A stretch of DNA of 64,000 nucleotides from Dechloromonas denitrificans (GTDB lineage Bacteria; Pseudomonadota; Gammaproteobacteria; Burkholderiales; Rhodocyclaceae), in the NCBI RefSeq assembly GCF_001551835.1, contig NZ_LODL01000019.1, positions 237,859-301,858 of the forward strand, read 5' to 3'. Under the pieces are notes generated by a model, which searched no databases, was not told the origin of the DNA, and was given only the letters and a program-made list of their open reading frames with translations. The first letter of the stretch is position 1. The number at the start of each line of letters is the position of its first letter. The translations under genes were made by a program, and so were the position numbers. Shown piece by piece: positions 8,367-17,134 of this stretch.

Positions 8367-9421
8367 AAAAAGCGCAGACCATCACCGGCGCGCTGACCGC
8401 CGCCCTGCTGATCGCCATTGCCGCAACCGCCCATGCAGGAAAAGGATTCTTCATGAAAGACAAAATCGAGCTCCCCAAAATGCAAACCCATTGTATCGGT
8501 CGCTACCTGATTGATCTCCCCGAAGAATTCAACATGACCACCGGCAGCTATCTGACCCTGTACTTCGGGCTGGACAAGAATTTTGATGCGGTCGAAATCC
8601 AGAATCACCGCCAGCGGGGTGAGTCGCCGAGTCTGGCTCGCCTGGTGGCGGCCGAAAAAGCAGAGTTGGAGAATAGCGAACATTTCAAATCCCCATCCAA
8701 GAACATGCTGGCTGCCGTAAAAGAGGTGGATCGGGATTCGATATTGGTTGAAGCATACGATGGCATGCGTTCCGTTGACTCATTGAAACTGCATCTATTT
8801 GCGCAGCGCGGTGAAGCGGTTGCCCGTCTCCAAAATGAGAAATATTCGGACAAGATCGACAGTCGCCCCCTGTCTTTCTTCGAATCTCAACTCACTCGCA
8901 TCGCCGGAAACACCCGCTATATCGCCTCACCCGAGCAAGCCGGGCGCGGCGGCTGCCTGGGAACGCTGGCGGTCGACGACAAGCAGGACGGCGAAATCTA
9001 CTCCTTGTACTTCTACAGTGAAAAACATCCCGATGTCGGGATCGATATCGACATGAACTCCCTGACTGAAAAGGGAGATGGCGGTTTGCTCAAGCGTGTT
9101 TCGGGCAAGGCAGGTTTGTTGCGCGCACTGGATTTCAGCTCTACTACGCTGCGCAAGGGAAAACGCCAGATGGCCGGCCGGCCGGGTGAGGAACTGCTGG
9201 ATGCCGGCAAGCAGGAGGGGAAGGTACAGCGCCATTTCGTTGCGGAAACCCTCATTACCGAGCCTTCATCGTTAAGCCGGCCCGTCATTGCTATCAGTAT
9301 GTCCATGGGCAGGCAAGACAAAAAGGGGAACTACATCGACCCTTCACTATCGGAAAAAGAGTCGCTGGCTTGGTGGGATGCGATTGTCGGCAGCATTCGT
9401 TTGCGGCCCGGTGCGCAATAG
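8363..9421 (+). CDS. Tli4-family T6SS immunity protein
   Basis: A 352-residue protein with a classical signal peptide (cleavage after ATAHA, about residue 25), so periplasmic. The mature start HCIGRYLIDLPEEF is characteristic of Tli4 proteins, which block the Tle4 phospholipase. The remainder alternates beta strands and helices as in that two-domain family. It is complete and coupled (ATGA) to the remnant effector gene, and so is an orphan immunity gene whose partner toxin is broken. It could still protect against the same toxin from neighbouring strains. Confidence 0.7.
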   Translation: MKKAQTITGALTAALLIAIAATAHAGKGFFMKDKIELPKMQTHCIGRYLIDLPEEFNMTTGSYLTLYFGLDKNFDAVEIQNHRQRGESPSLARLVAAEKAELENSEHFKSPSKNMLAAVKEVDRDSILVEAYDGMRSVDSLKLHLFAQRGEAVARLQNEKYSDKIDSRPLSFFESQLTRIAGNTRYIASPEQAGRGGCLGTLAVDDKQDGEIYSLYFYSEKHPDVGIDIDMNSLTEKGDGGLLKRVSGKAGLLRALDFSSTTLRKGKRQMAGRPGEELLDAGKQEGKVQRHFVAETLITEPSSLSRPVIAISMSMGRQDKKGNYIDPSLSEKESLAWWDAIVGSIRLRPGAQ

Positions 9422-9470
9422 AGCGTTTTTCTGATACTTAGGCATTTCGCATGGAAATATGGCTGAGCCC

Positions 9471-9510
9471 GGCCATTTCAATTTTTGGCCTTGTTTCCGG
9501 CCGACCGTAG
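9471..9510 (+). repeat. second copy of the 41-bp repeat (see 7629-7669)
   Basis: GGCCATTTCAAT...TTTCCGGCCGACCGTAG aligns with 7629-7669 with small gaps. The surrounding 9422-9657 interval contains no other recognisable feature and marks the right end of the T6SS cargo island. Confidence 0.5.
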
Positions 9511-9657
9511 CATTCACCGTCCGGCGCTTGTTAGCGACGCGTTACCATCGCCCCTATCACTGCCTCACCTAGCGTCCAGGCAGGACTCGCAAAACCTGCT
9601 GTCGAACACGCTTCCCCTGACAGTAAAATCCCGATTCATTTTCCCAAGCATCACCCC

Positions 9658-10218
9658 ATGCGGCCCAAACCTCCTCCTGATTATCTGGCCAACTACCCAT
9701 CCTCCCTGACTGAACCAGTATGGCGGTTGATCAAGGAGAAGCGGCTGGGCGAGGTTCTGCTGAGGAAATATCCGCTGGCGCATGAAGTGCGGAGCGACAA
9801 GGCGCTTTATGACTATGTGCAGGCGTTCAAGAACCAGCACATGCGCAATGCGCCGCAGCCGAGCAAGGTGGGGTTTGATGCCAAGCTGCGCGACTTGCGC
9901 CAGGCGCTGGGGACGCACACCAGCATTGTGCGGGTACAGGGCGGCAAGCTGAAGAACAAGCGGGAGATCCATGTCGCCGCCCTCTTCCGCGAGATGCCCG
10001 AAGAATTCCTGCGCATGATCGTCGTTCATGAACTCGCCCACCTGAAGGAGCGTGAGCATGACAAAGCCTTCTACCAGCTGTGTTGCCACATGGCAGCGGA
10101 CTATCACCAGTTGGAATTTGACCTGCGCGTCTATCTGACCCATCTGGCGGCGGGCGGCGAGGCCTTGTGGTCGAGTCCGGCGGTCGACCTGCCCCCAAGC
10201 CCAAAAACCGACGACTGA
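9658..10218 (+). CDS. YgjP-like zinc metallopeptidase (DUF45/SprT-like)
   Basis: A 186-residue cytoplasmic protein with the zinc signature VVHELAHLKEREHDKAFY: the HELAH motif at about residues 123-127 supplies two His ligands and the active Glu, and the later His in REHD the third ligand. This is the YgjP/M48-like minigluzincin pattern. The partner substrate is unknown; E. coli YgjP has been reported as a UTP pyrophosphatase. The gene stands alone, convergent with dbpA. Its last codons fall within a copy of the dispersed GCGGTCGAC repeat (10173-10210), which may have supplied the present C-terminus. Confidence 0.75.
   Translation: MRPKPPPDYLANYPSSLTEPVWRLIKEKRLGEVLLRKYPLAHEVRSDKALYDYVQAFKNQHMRNAPQPSKVGFDAKLRDLRQALGTHTSIVRVQGGKLKNKREIHVAALFREMPEEFLRMIVVHELAHLKEREHDKAFYQLCCHMAADYHQLEFDLRVYLTHLAAGGEALWSSPAVDLPPSPKTDD
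10173..10210 (+). repeat. dispersed GCGGTCGAC repeat, copy at the ygjP-like 3' end
   Basis: The sequence starts GAGTCCGGCGGTCGAC and ends CCCAAAAACCG. Its first 16 bases are identical to the minus-strand reading of the copy at 53338-53373. It encodes the last residues of the metallopeptidase. Confidence 0.55.
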
Positions 10219-10277
10219 TTTTCCCGGTCGCGCCGGGAAACAGGCACCCCGCCGCCGCGGGATGCCCGAGCGCACCC

Positions 10278-11696
10278 CTACAGGGCGCGCACCTTCACCG
10301 TCTTGCCCTTGACCTTGCCGGCCGACAGCTTGCGCACCGCCTCGCGGGCGATGCTGCGGGCGACGGCGACATAGGTGCTCTGGTCGGTGACAGTGATCTT
10401 GCCAATCTGCTCGCGGGTGAAGCCCGCTTCGCCGGTCAGCGCGCCGAGCACGTCGCCGGGGCGGATCTTGTCCTTGCGGCCGCCGAGAATCTGCAGCGTG
10501 GACATCGGCGGCACCAGCGGCGCCTCGTCCTTGGCTTCCAGTTCGCTCAGTTGGTGCACCGGCAACTGGCAGTTCATCGCCTGGGCGATGGCGGCGACCC
10601 GGCGGCGGTCGCCGGAACTGCACAGGCTGAGCGCCCAGCCCTCCTCATCGCCGCGACCGGTGCGGCCGATGCGGTGGATGTGGATTTCCGGGTCTGGCGT
10701 CACGTCGACATTGATCACCGCTTCCAGCTGGTCGATATCGAGGCCACGCGCCGCGACGTCGGTCGCCACCAGCACCGAGATGCTGCGATTGGCGAACTGG
10801 ATCAGCACCTGGTCGCGCTCGCGCTGTTCCAGGTCGCCGTTCAGCGTCAGCGACTGGATGCCCTGCCCGCGCAGCACTTCCATCAGGTCGCGGCATTGCT
10901 GCTTGGTATTGCAGAAAGCCAGCGTGCTGACCGGGCGGTAATGCTTGAGCAGCGTCGCCACGGCCGGCAGGCGATCCTTGTGCTCGACTTCGTAGAAACG
11001 CTGGCGAATCTTGCTCTCGGCGTGCTGTTCGAGCAGCTTCACTTCCTGCGGCTGGCGCAGGAACTGTTTGGCGAGCTGGGCGATGCCTTCCGGGTAGGTC
11101 GCCGAGAAGAGCAGCGTCTGCCGTTCCTTCGGGCAGCGCTTGGCGACGTAGGCGATGTCGTCGTGGAAACCCATGTCGAGCATGCGGTCTGCTTCGTCGA
11201 GCACCAGCGTGTTCAGTTCGTCGAGCTTGATCGTGCCACGTTCCATGTGATCCATGATCCGGCCCGGCGTGCCGACGACGATATGGACGCCGTTTTCCAG
11301 GCTGGTAATCTGGTTGCGCATCGCCGAACCGCCGCACAGCGGCAGTACCTTGATGTTTTCCTGGAAGCGGGCGAGCCGGCGGATTTCCTGCTTCACCTGG
11401 TCGGCCAGTTCGCGCGTCGGGCACAAAACCATGGCCTGCACGGCAAAACTTTGCGGATTCAGGCGGCTGAGCAGCGCCAGGCCGAAGGCGGCGGTCTTGC
11501 CGCTGCCGGTCTTGGCCTGCGCGATCAAATCGTGGCCGGCCAGCGCAATCGGCAGGCTGGCCGCCTGGATCGGCGTCATCGTCCGGTATTCGAGCTGTTC
11601 CAGCGTCGCCAGCATGGCCGGAGCCAGCGGCAGTTCGGAAAATGGCTGTCCGGCGGCGTCGACCGCAGGCATGCTGGCAGTGGGCAAATCGCTCAT
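10278..11696 (-). CDS. dbpA: ATP-dependent RNA helicase DbpA
   Basis: A DEAD-box helicase that acts in 50S ribosome assembly through 23S rRNA hairpin 92. Motifs in order: Q motif (TPIQAASLP), motif I AKTGSGKT, PTRELA, GTPGR, motif II DEAD in LVLDEADRML, motif III SAT, ATDVAARGLD and HRIGRTGR. The C-terminal 75 residues (TLQILGGRKDKIRPGDVLGAL ... TYVAVAR) form the DbpA-type RRM that confers the 23S specificity and separates it from RhlE. The start is taken as ATG at 11696; a TTG at 11708 adds four residues and overlaps the upstream gene stop. It is probably cotranscribed with the small gene at 11705-12193. Confidence 0.93.
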   Translation of the reverse strand: MSDLPTASMPAVDAAGQPFSELPLAPAMLATLEQLEYRTMTPIQAASLPIALAGHDLIAQAKTGSGKTAAFGLALLSRLNPQSFAVQAMVLCPTRELADQVKQEIRRLARFQENIKVLPLCGGSAMRNQITSLENGVHIVVGTPGRIMDHMERGTIKLDELNTLVLDEADRMLDMGFHDDIAYVAKRCPKERQTLLFSATYPEGIAQLAKQFLRQPQEVKLLEQHAESKIRQRFYEVEHKDRLPAVATLLKHYRPVSTLAFCNTKQQCRDLMEVLRGQGIQSLTLNGDLEQRERDQVLIQFANRSISVLVATDVAARGLDIDQLEAVINVDVTPDPEIHIHRIGRTGRGDEEGWALSLCSSGDRRRVAAIAQAMNCQLPVHQLSELEAKDEAPLVPPMSTLQILGGRKDKIRPGDVLGALTGEAGFTREQIGKITVTDQSTYVAVARSIAREAVRKLSAGKVKGKTVKVRAL

Positions 11697-11704
11697 CGGC
11701 GAAC

Positions 11705-12193
11705 TCAAAGCTTGCGCTTCTTGGCCGGCATCGGCTTGCGCTGGCGCTGGCCGGGGCGGTTGGTCCCGCCTTCCGGCTTGGGCTTGGCGACCAGCAGGTT
11801 CTTGACCGTCGCCTTTTCTGTAGCCCGATGCGCCAGAATGGCTGTCGTCACCTGCTCAAGCGTCACGCAAACTGGAGCGGACTCGCCCTTGGCTTCGTAA
11901 ACCGACAACTTGTCCTTGATAGTAAAGACGCGCTCGGACATATCCGCCTTTCTCGACTTTGTGGCAACGATTTCCTGCGCCGCCGGCGTCAGCGTGTAAC
12001 CGCCTTCCGCCTCAGCCAGCAAACCATGGACGCCCAGGCGTTCGAAGGCCTCGACCAGCTTTTGTTCGGCGGGCACATTGCCCTGAATCAGATCGGCCGC
12101 CGCGACGACCTCGACCAGCTCCGCCGGCCGCCGTTTGGCAGAAAGCATCATGGCTAGTAAGAGAAGGGCATCAACATCGTGAACGGGGTGCAT
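11705..12193 (-). CDS. conserved hypothetical protein with a basic C-terminus
   Basis: A 162-residue cytoplasmic protein without a family I can name. The first 110 residues look helical and winged-helix-like (a LVEAFERLGVHGLLAEAEGGYTL segment resembles a helix-turn-wing). The end is strongly basic (RPGQRQRKPMPAKKRKL), suggesting nucleic-acid binding. The start at 12193 has AAAGG on the minus strand upstream. It overlaps the start of dbpA, so a link to RNA metabolism is possible but unproven. Confidence 0.7.
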   Translation of the reverse strand: MHPVHDVDALLLLAMMLSAKRRPAELVEVVAAADLIQGNVPAEQKLVEAFERLGVHGLLAEAEGGYTLTPAAQEIVATKSRKADMSERVFTIKDKLSVYEAKGESAPVCVTLEQVTTAILAHRATEKATVKNLLVAKPKPEGGTNRPGQRQRKPMPAKKRKL

Positions 12194-12814
12194 CGGGTAA
12201 CCTTTGAAAAGCAGTGAAATGAGGCGAGGCGGCTGATTGACCGCGGCAGGCGGCCAAAAGAAAAGCGGACGAATGCCGATCGGCCCCGCAAAGACGAGAG
12301 TGTAATGGTTTGCGCCGCTTCCCGCCGGCAAAAATGGGCGCCTTGAAGAAAAAAAACCGATCAGATTCAATGATCTGGCGCCAACCAAAACCAGAAAAAA
12401 ACCTGAGCGCCCGGCTAGCTCACACCATCGGCAAGACCGCCCGGCCCTGCGGTCAACCGCCAGCAGAGGCAAAAATCAGGCTTGACGAACAATCGCCAAT
12501 CCTCGCCAAGCATATGTTGGCGCAAGGGTTTGAATCGTTTAGCATACGCCATACAAATTGACCCGTTGGGACGCCCGCTGGTGGATATTTCTCCTCTTTT
12601 CCGCAGGATAGAAGCGAGCCGCCCTTCGCCGAATTGCTGGCGGCCGCAAAGCCAAGGAGTCGCCACAGCCGAAATCGGCCCTTACCGGGCCAGGCTGGTT
12701 GGACGAAAGCGGGTTGCAAGGCGGCTGGTCCGATGCTTTTGGCGGCTTAAGTCCATGGCAATCAAGCACATCCCGGCCAAAGCCTGGGCACGATCACCAC
12801 CAGGAGCCTCATTA
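12194..12814. other. intergenic region without a supported gene
   Basis: About 620 bases separate the divergent hypothetical gene and the chemotaxis operon. Short open frames on both strands lack ribosome binding sites and protein-like composition. One structured-looking spot is at 12337-12382, where two GGCGCC palindromes flank an A-rich run and a GATCA/TGATC hairpin. I see no tRNA, riboswitch or mobile element. Confidence 0.5.
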
Positions 12815-12828
12815 TTGATATAAATCAA
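12815..12828 (+). promoter_or_regulatory. FNR/Anr-type box upstream of the chemotaxis operon
   Basis: TTGATATAAATCAA matches the FNR consensus TTGAT-N4-ATCAA exactly. Its centre is about 100 bases before the cheY start, leaving room for activation from -41.5 with a leader of about 60 bases. This points to oxygen- or redox-dependent expression of the cluster. Confidence 0.65.
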
Positions 12829-12921
12829 TTTTGACACGTGTCTACCAGAAGCCGGCCAAAACGATTATAAGTAGCGTTTTCGGCAAACAGCCTCACAATA
12901 AATACGAAAATTCGCAAAATC

Positions 12922-13287
12922 ATGAAAACAATCTTTCTCGTCGACGACTCTGCCACCATCCTCCTCAGCATTTCCAACATCCTGACCAAGGCCGGCTATG
13001 CCACCGAAAAAGCCGCCAATGCGGAAGAGGCTCTGCGCAAGCTGCGGACCGGGATCAAGATCGACCTCCTGATCACCGACCTCAACATGCCGGGCATGAA
13101 CGGCATCGAACTGATCAAGGAAGTCCGCAAACTGCCCGCCTACAAGTTCGTGCCCATTCTCTTCCTGACCACCGAATCGCAGCAGTCGAGAAAGCTGGAA
13201 GCCAAGGCAGCCGGCGCTTCGGGCTGGATCGTCAAGCCGGCGACGGCGGATGAACTGCTCAACACCATCAAGCTGGTAGTGCGCTAA
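12922..13287 (+). CDS. cheY: CheY-like response regulator
   Basis: A 121-residue single receiver domain with no output domain, so a motor- or kinase-network-directed CheY. The acidic pocket (DD at residues 8-9), phospho-acceptor Asp53 in ITDLNMPG, Thr in FLTTE and Lys in IVKPA are all present. It is the first gene of the chemotaxis operon, four bases before the first chemoreceptor gene, and lies downstream of the FNR-type box. Confidence 0.9.
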   Translation: MKTIFLVDDSATILLSISNILTKAGYATEKAANAEEALRKLRTGIKIDLLITDLNMPGMNGIELIKEVRKLPAYKFVPILFLTTESQQSRKLEAKAAGASGWIVKPATADELLNTIKLVVR

Positions 13288-13291
13288 GACC

Positions 13292-14548
13292 ATGGATTTC
13301 GCCAAACTCCTGCAACGAACGCTGATCGTTTCCCTGCTGGTCGCGCTGGGTGCGGCGACGACCGTCTACTTCATGCATGACTGGTTCCACAGCACATTCA
13401 ATCCGGCGCCGATGGCAGATGCAATTGGGGTTGTCTTCATTCTGATGGTCGCTTTCATTGCCCAACGCCTGGTCTCGATCGCCATCTACAAGGACTCCAT
13501 GCTCGGCCTGAATGTGGTCGCCGAGACGGGCGAAGGCAAGCAGGAAACCTTCGGCAAGGTGGCCGACGAGATTTCGGGAGAACTGAAGCAGGTCCATGAT
13601 TTCAACGAAGTGGTGCGCGGCCAGCTGAAAAGCGTCATCGACGACACCGAGAAGGCCGCCTACGACATCGTCGAGCGCCTGCAGACCGTCGATGCCGTGA
13701 TCACCAAGCTCGATCGCTTCGTCAATACGACCGCCGACGAAACCACCCAACTGGTCCGCGACTCGGAAGCCCGCATCGCGCAAAACCAGACCATTGTCTC
13801 GAGAATGGACGGTTACGTTCAGCAACGCCTGCAGGAAGCCGAGCAGGACCAGGCCAGGGTGACGCAGGTCGTCCAGGAGGCCCGCTCGCTCGAATCGCTG
13901 GTCAATCTGATCAAGCACGTCGCCGGCCAGACCAACCTGCTGGCGCTCAATGCCGCCATCGAGGCGGCGCGGGCCGGCGAGGCCGGTCGCGGTTTTGCCG
14001 TGGTCGCCGACGAAGTGCGCAAACTGTCCAGCGAGACGGAAACCGCCGTCGTCAAGATCAGTCAGGGCATTTCATCGGTTGCCGAGCATATCGAGACCCA
14101 GTTCCAGGACAAGCTGTCGAATGTCAATCTGGCCAAGGAAAAACAACTGCTGGAGTTCTTTTCCAGCCAGCTCAACGAGATGGGCCAAAGCTACGAGGAC
14201 CTGATGCGGCACGAAGCCGGCGTCCTCTCCGAGGTCAGCGACAGCAGTCGGCAACTCGCCACCATGTTCATGGAAGCCCAGGCCAGCGTTCAGTTCCAGG
14301 ATGTCAGCCGGCAGCAGATCGAACATGTGATGCAGGCCCTGACTCAGCTCGACGAGCATGCCGCCTTGCTGGCCGATCGCCTGAAGGCCTATGACGACGC
14401 CCATTTTGTCTACACGCCGATCGCCCAGCATCTGGAAGCGCTCTACAGCCGCTACGTCATGGAAAGCCAGCGGTCCACCCATCAAAATTCGCTAAAACGG
14501 GAAACGGCAACGGCAGCACCGGCCCAATCCCGCATCGAATTGTTTTAA
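13292..14548 (+). CDS. methyl-accepting chemotaxis protein with a minimal periplasmic loop
   Basis: A 418-residue chemoreceptor. Two membrane segments (about 11-28 and 44-64) enclose only about 15 periplasmic residues, so it cannot hold a normal ligand domain; it may sense inside the membrane or through a partner. The signalling hairpin tip [20 protein letters not shown] with [15 protein letters not shown] follows at about residues 210-250. A long C-terminal extension ends in the residues RIELF. The CheD at 18833-19426 also ends in IELF. No HAMP domain is obvious. Confidence 0.88.
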   Translation: MDFAKLLQRTLIVSLLVALGAATTVYFMHDWFHSTFNPAPMADAIGVVFILMVAFIAQRLVSIAIYKDSMLGLNVVAETGEGKQETFGKVADEISGELKQVHDFNEVVRGQLKSVIDDTEKAAYDIVERLQTVDAVITKLDRFVNTTADETTQLVRDSEARIAQNQTIVSRMDGYVQQRLQEAEQDQARVTQVVQEARSLESLVNLIKHVAGQTNLLALNAAIEAARAGEAGRGFAVVADEVRKLSSETETAVVKISQGISSVAEHIETQFQDKLSNVNLAKEKQLLEFFSSQLNEMGQSYEDLMRHEAGVLSEVSDSSRQLATMFMEAQASVQFQDVSRQQIEHVMQALTQLDEHAALLADRLKAYDDAHFVYTPIAQHLEALYSRYVMESQRSTHQNSLKRETATAAPAQSRIELF

Positions 14549-14559
14549 GGGCCAGCCCC

Positions 14560-14865
14560 ATGCCTTCCAGCCAATTACTTTCCATTTCCGAAGATCTGAC
14601 CATCTATCACGCCCTTGAGCAGAAACAGATGCTGCTCGATGCGCTGGCAGCGACCGATGAGCTGGAACTGAATCTCGCCCAGGTCGCAGAAATGGACACC
14701 GCCGGCCTCCAGTTGCTCGTCCTGCTCAAAAAGGAATCGCAACGGGCCTGCAAGCGCTTGCGCATCGTTGCCCACAGCCAGGCCGTCAGTTCGGTAATCG
14801 ATTTCTGCAACATGGCGGCCGAATTTGGCGACCCGCTGGTCATTCCGGCGCACGAAGCCTCCTGA
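14560..14865 (+). CDS. STAS domain protein
   Basis: A 101-residue single STAS domain, the fold of anti-sigma-factor antagonists. The segment EMDTAGLQLLVLLKKE corresponds to the D-[ST]-x-G-L switch helix, with a possible phospho-Thr. Twelve bases separate it from the receptor gene and 18 from cheA. STAS proteins of this kind are found in several chemotaxis operons, where their partner is usually unknown. No kinase or phosphatase partner is visible here. Confidence 0.85.
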   Translation: MPSSQLLSISEDLTIYHALEQKQMLLDALAATDELELNLAQVAEMDTAGLQLLVLLKKESQRACKRLRIVAHSQAVSSVIDFCNMAAEFGDPLVIPAHEAS

Positions 14866-14883
14866 GAAAGCGGAGAAAACGAC

Positions 14884-17121
14884 ATGGACGAGATTACCAG
14901 CGTCTTCATCCAGGAAAGCCGCGAACAGCTGGCCGACATGGAAGCCGGCCTGCTGCAGCTTGAGCAGAACCCGGACGATCACGACAACATCAATGGCATT
15001 TTCCGGGCGGCGCATACCATCAAGGGTGGCTCCGGCGTCATCGAGTGCCATTTCATCGAAGCATTCACGCACCGGGTCGAAAACCTGCTCGACGCCCTGC
15101 GCAACAACGAACTCGCCGTCAGCCCGCCACTCGCCACGCTACTGCTCGAATGCTGCGACCACATGGTCAGCCTGATCGACGTGCTGGCCGCCGAAGCCGA
15201 GGCCCCGGACGCCGACCTCCAGGGCAAAGGCGACGCCCTGACCGAACGCCTCAAGGGCTTCCTCGACCGCATCGGCCAGCCCGCCGAGACCCCGGCCAAT
15301 TCGGAATTGACCCTCCATGATCCGACGGTCGAAGTCGAAAGCTCCGGTGGCGGCGTCGTTCTCACCGACAGCTGGCACATTTCCGTGCGCTTTGGCGAAA
15401 ACGTGCTGCGCGGCGGCATGGACCCGCTCTCCTTCATCCGCTACCTGGCCTCGCTGGGCGAGATCCTCGGCATCCAGACGATTACCGATGCCATGCCGCC
15501 GGCCGCAGAGATGGACCCGGAATCCTGCTATATCGGCTTTGAAATCCAGCTGCAGACCCGCAGCTCGAAGGCGGACATCGAACGTGTCTTCGATTTTGTC
15601 CGCGAAGATTGCGACCTGCGCATCCTGCCGCCGAACAGCAAGCTATCCGAGTACATCAAGCACATCCAGGAATTGCCGGAAGACACCATGCGTCTCGGTG
15701 AAATTCTGGTCCGTTGCGGCGCGCTGACCCAAGCCGAAGTCGACCAGGGCCTGAGTGACCAGAAGTCCGCGGTCGAACATGCTCAGTCAGGCGATGCAAC
15801 AGCCGCCTCCCAACTCGGTCAGATCCTCGTCGACCACAAGGTGGTGCACAAGGAAATCGTCGATGCGGCGGTCGTCAAACAAGCCCAGGTCAATGACAAG
15901 AAGGCCAAGGACGCTCGCCTGGTCCGGGTCCAGGCCGACAAGCTCGACCAGTTGATCGACCTGGTCGGCGAACTGGTCATCGCCGGCGCCTCGGCCAACC
16001 TGCTCGCCCAGAAGAGCAAGCAGGTCGACCTGGTCGAGGCCACCTCGGTCCTTTCCCGCCTCGTCGAAAATATCCGCGATTCGGCGCTGCAACTGCGCAT
16101 GGTCCAGATCGGCGACACCTTTACCCGCTTCAACCGCGTCGTGCGCGACGTTTCCAAGGAGTTGGGCAAGGAAATCGACCTGGTGATCAGCGGTGCCGAA
16201 ACGGAACTCGACAAGACCGTCGTCGAAAAGATCGGCGACCCGCTGATGCATCTGGTCAGAAATTCGCTCGATCACGGCATCGAGCCGACCGCCCTGCGCC
16301 TGGAGCGCGGCAAGCCGGCCAGCGGCCGGGTTGCGCTGAACGCCTATCACGACTCAGGCAGCATCGTCATCGAAATATCGGACGACGGCGGCGGCCTGAA
16401 CAAGGAAAAGATCACCGCCAAGGCGCTCGAACGCGGCATCATCCAGGCCGGCGAGACGCTCTCCGAAGCCGAGATCGTCAACCTGATCTTCGAACCCGGT
16501 TTCTCAACGGTGGAGAAAGTCTCCAATCTCTCCGGCCGCGGCGTCGGGATGGACGTCGTCCGCCGCAACATCCAGGCCCTGCGCGGCGCCGTCGATGTCG
16601 CCTCGGTCGAAGGCGAAGGCACCACCTTCACCATCCGCCTGCCGCTGACCCTGGCCATCATCGACGGTTTCCTGGTCGGCGTGGACAAGGCGGCCTACGT
16701 CATTCCGCTCGATACGGTGGTCGAGTGCATCGAACTCAAGAACCTGCCCACCGATCGCAATTTCATGAACCTGCGCGGCGAGGCCTTGCCTTTCATTCGC
16801 CTGCGCGAACTCTTCGAAATTCCAGGCGACGCACCGCCCCGCGAGAGCATCGTCGTCATCCAGTTTGCCGGACAGCGAGCCGGGATCGTCGTCGATCAAC
16901 TGATGGGCGAGTTCCAGACAGTCATCAAGCCCTTGGGCGCCATGTTCCGCCATCTGCGCGGCATTGGTGGCTCGACCATCCTCGGCAGTGGCGAGGTGGC
17001 ATTGATTCTTGACGTTGCCGCCCTTGTCCAGGCCGTCACCCACAACGAGCAGCATCTGTTGCCCGGCCGCAGCCACGCCGCGCCGGCAGCACTGACCAGC
17101 AACCAGTTCACCCAGCATTGA
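14884..17121 (+). CDS. cheA: chemotaxis histidine kinase CheA with inserted MshEN/GspE-N-like double motif
   Basis: A 745-residue CheA that autophosphorylates and feeds CheY and CheB. Domains: Hpt (1-105, phospho-His44 in FRAAHTIKGGSG), a P2-like domain (about 160-262), an unusual pair of GspE-N-like motifs (RLGEILVRCGALTQAEVDQ at 270-, QLGQILVDHKVVHKEIVDA at 310-), dimerisation domain (about 345-410), ATPase with N box HLVRNSLDHG, DDGGG and GRGVGMDVV, and a C-terminal CheW-like domain (575-735). The inserted motifs resemble the MshEN repeat that binds cyclic di-GMP. There is no separate cheW in the window. Confidence 0.93.
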   Translation: MDEITSVFIQESREQLADMEAGLLQLEQNPDDHDNINGIFRAAHTIKGGSGVIECHFIEAFTHRVENLLDALRNNELAVSPPLATLLLECCDHMVSLIDVLAAEAEAPDADLQGKGDALTERLKGFLDRIGQPAETPANSELTLHDPTVEVESSGGGVVLTDSWHISVRFGENVLRGGMDPLSFIRYLASLGEILGIQTITDAMPPAAEMDPESCYIGFEIQLQTRSSKADIERVFDFVREDCDLRILPPNSKLSEYIKHIQELPEDTMRLGEILVRCGALTQAEVDQGLSDQKSAVEHAQSGDATAASQLGQILVDHKVVHKEIVDAAVVKQAQVNDKKAKDARLVRVQADKLDQLIDLVGELVIAGASANLLAQKSKQVDLVEATSVLSRLVENIRDSALQLRMVQIGDTFTRFNRVVRDVSKELGKEIDLVISGAETELDKTVVEKIGDPLMHLVRNSLDHGIEPTALRLERGKPASGRVALNAYHDSGSIVIEISDDGGGLNKEKITAKALERGIIQAGETLSEAEIVNLIFEPGFSTVEKVSNLSGRGVGMDVVRRNIQALRGAVDVASVEGEGTTFTIRLPLTLAIIDGFLVGVDKAAYVIPLDTVVECIELKNLPTDRNFMNLRGEALPFIRLRELFEIPGDAPPRESIVVIQFAGQRAGIVVDQLMGEFQTVIKPLGAMFRHLRGIGGSTILGSGEVALILDVAALVQAVTHNEQHLLPGRSHAAPAALTSNQFTQH

Positions 17122-17134
17122 TACGAGGAAAAAA

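Noticed and set aside
10220..10240. Hairpin TTTCCCGG/CCGGGAAA between the ygjP-like gene and dbpA
   Set aside because: No T tract on either strand after the stem, so it was not called a terminator.
9565..11900. Long open frames antisense to dbpA and other GC-rich genes (also at 24821-25720, 27910-29208, 32377-34524, 45543-46787, 46765-48333)
   Set aside because: They mirror well-supported genes, have skewed Arg/Gly/Pro/His-rich composition and no ribosome binding sites. They are consequences of high GC content.
12310..12823. Short open frames in the gap before cheY
   Set aside because: No ribosome binding site, no protein-like pattern, and competing frames on both strands.
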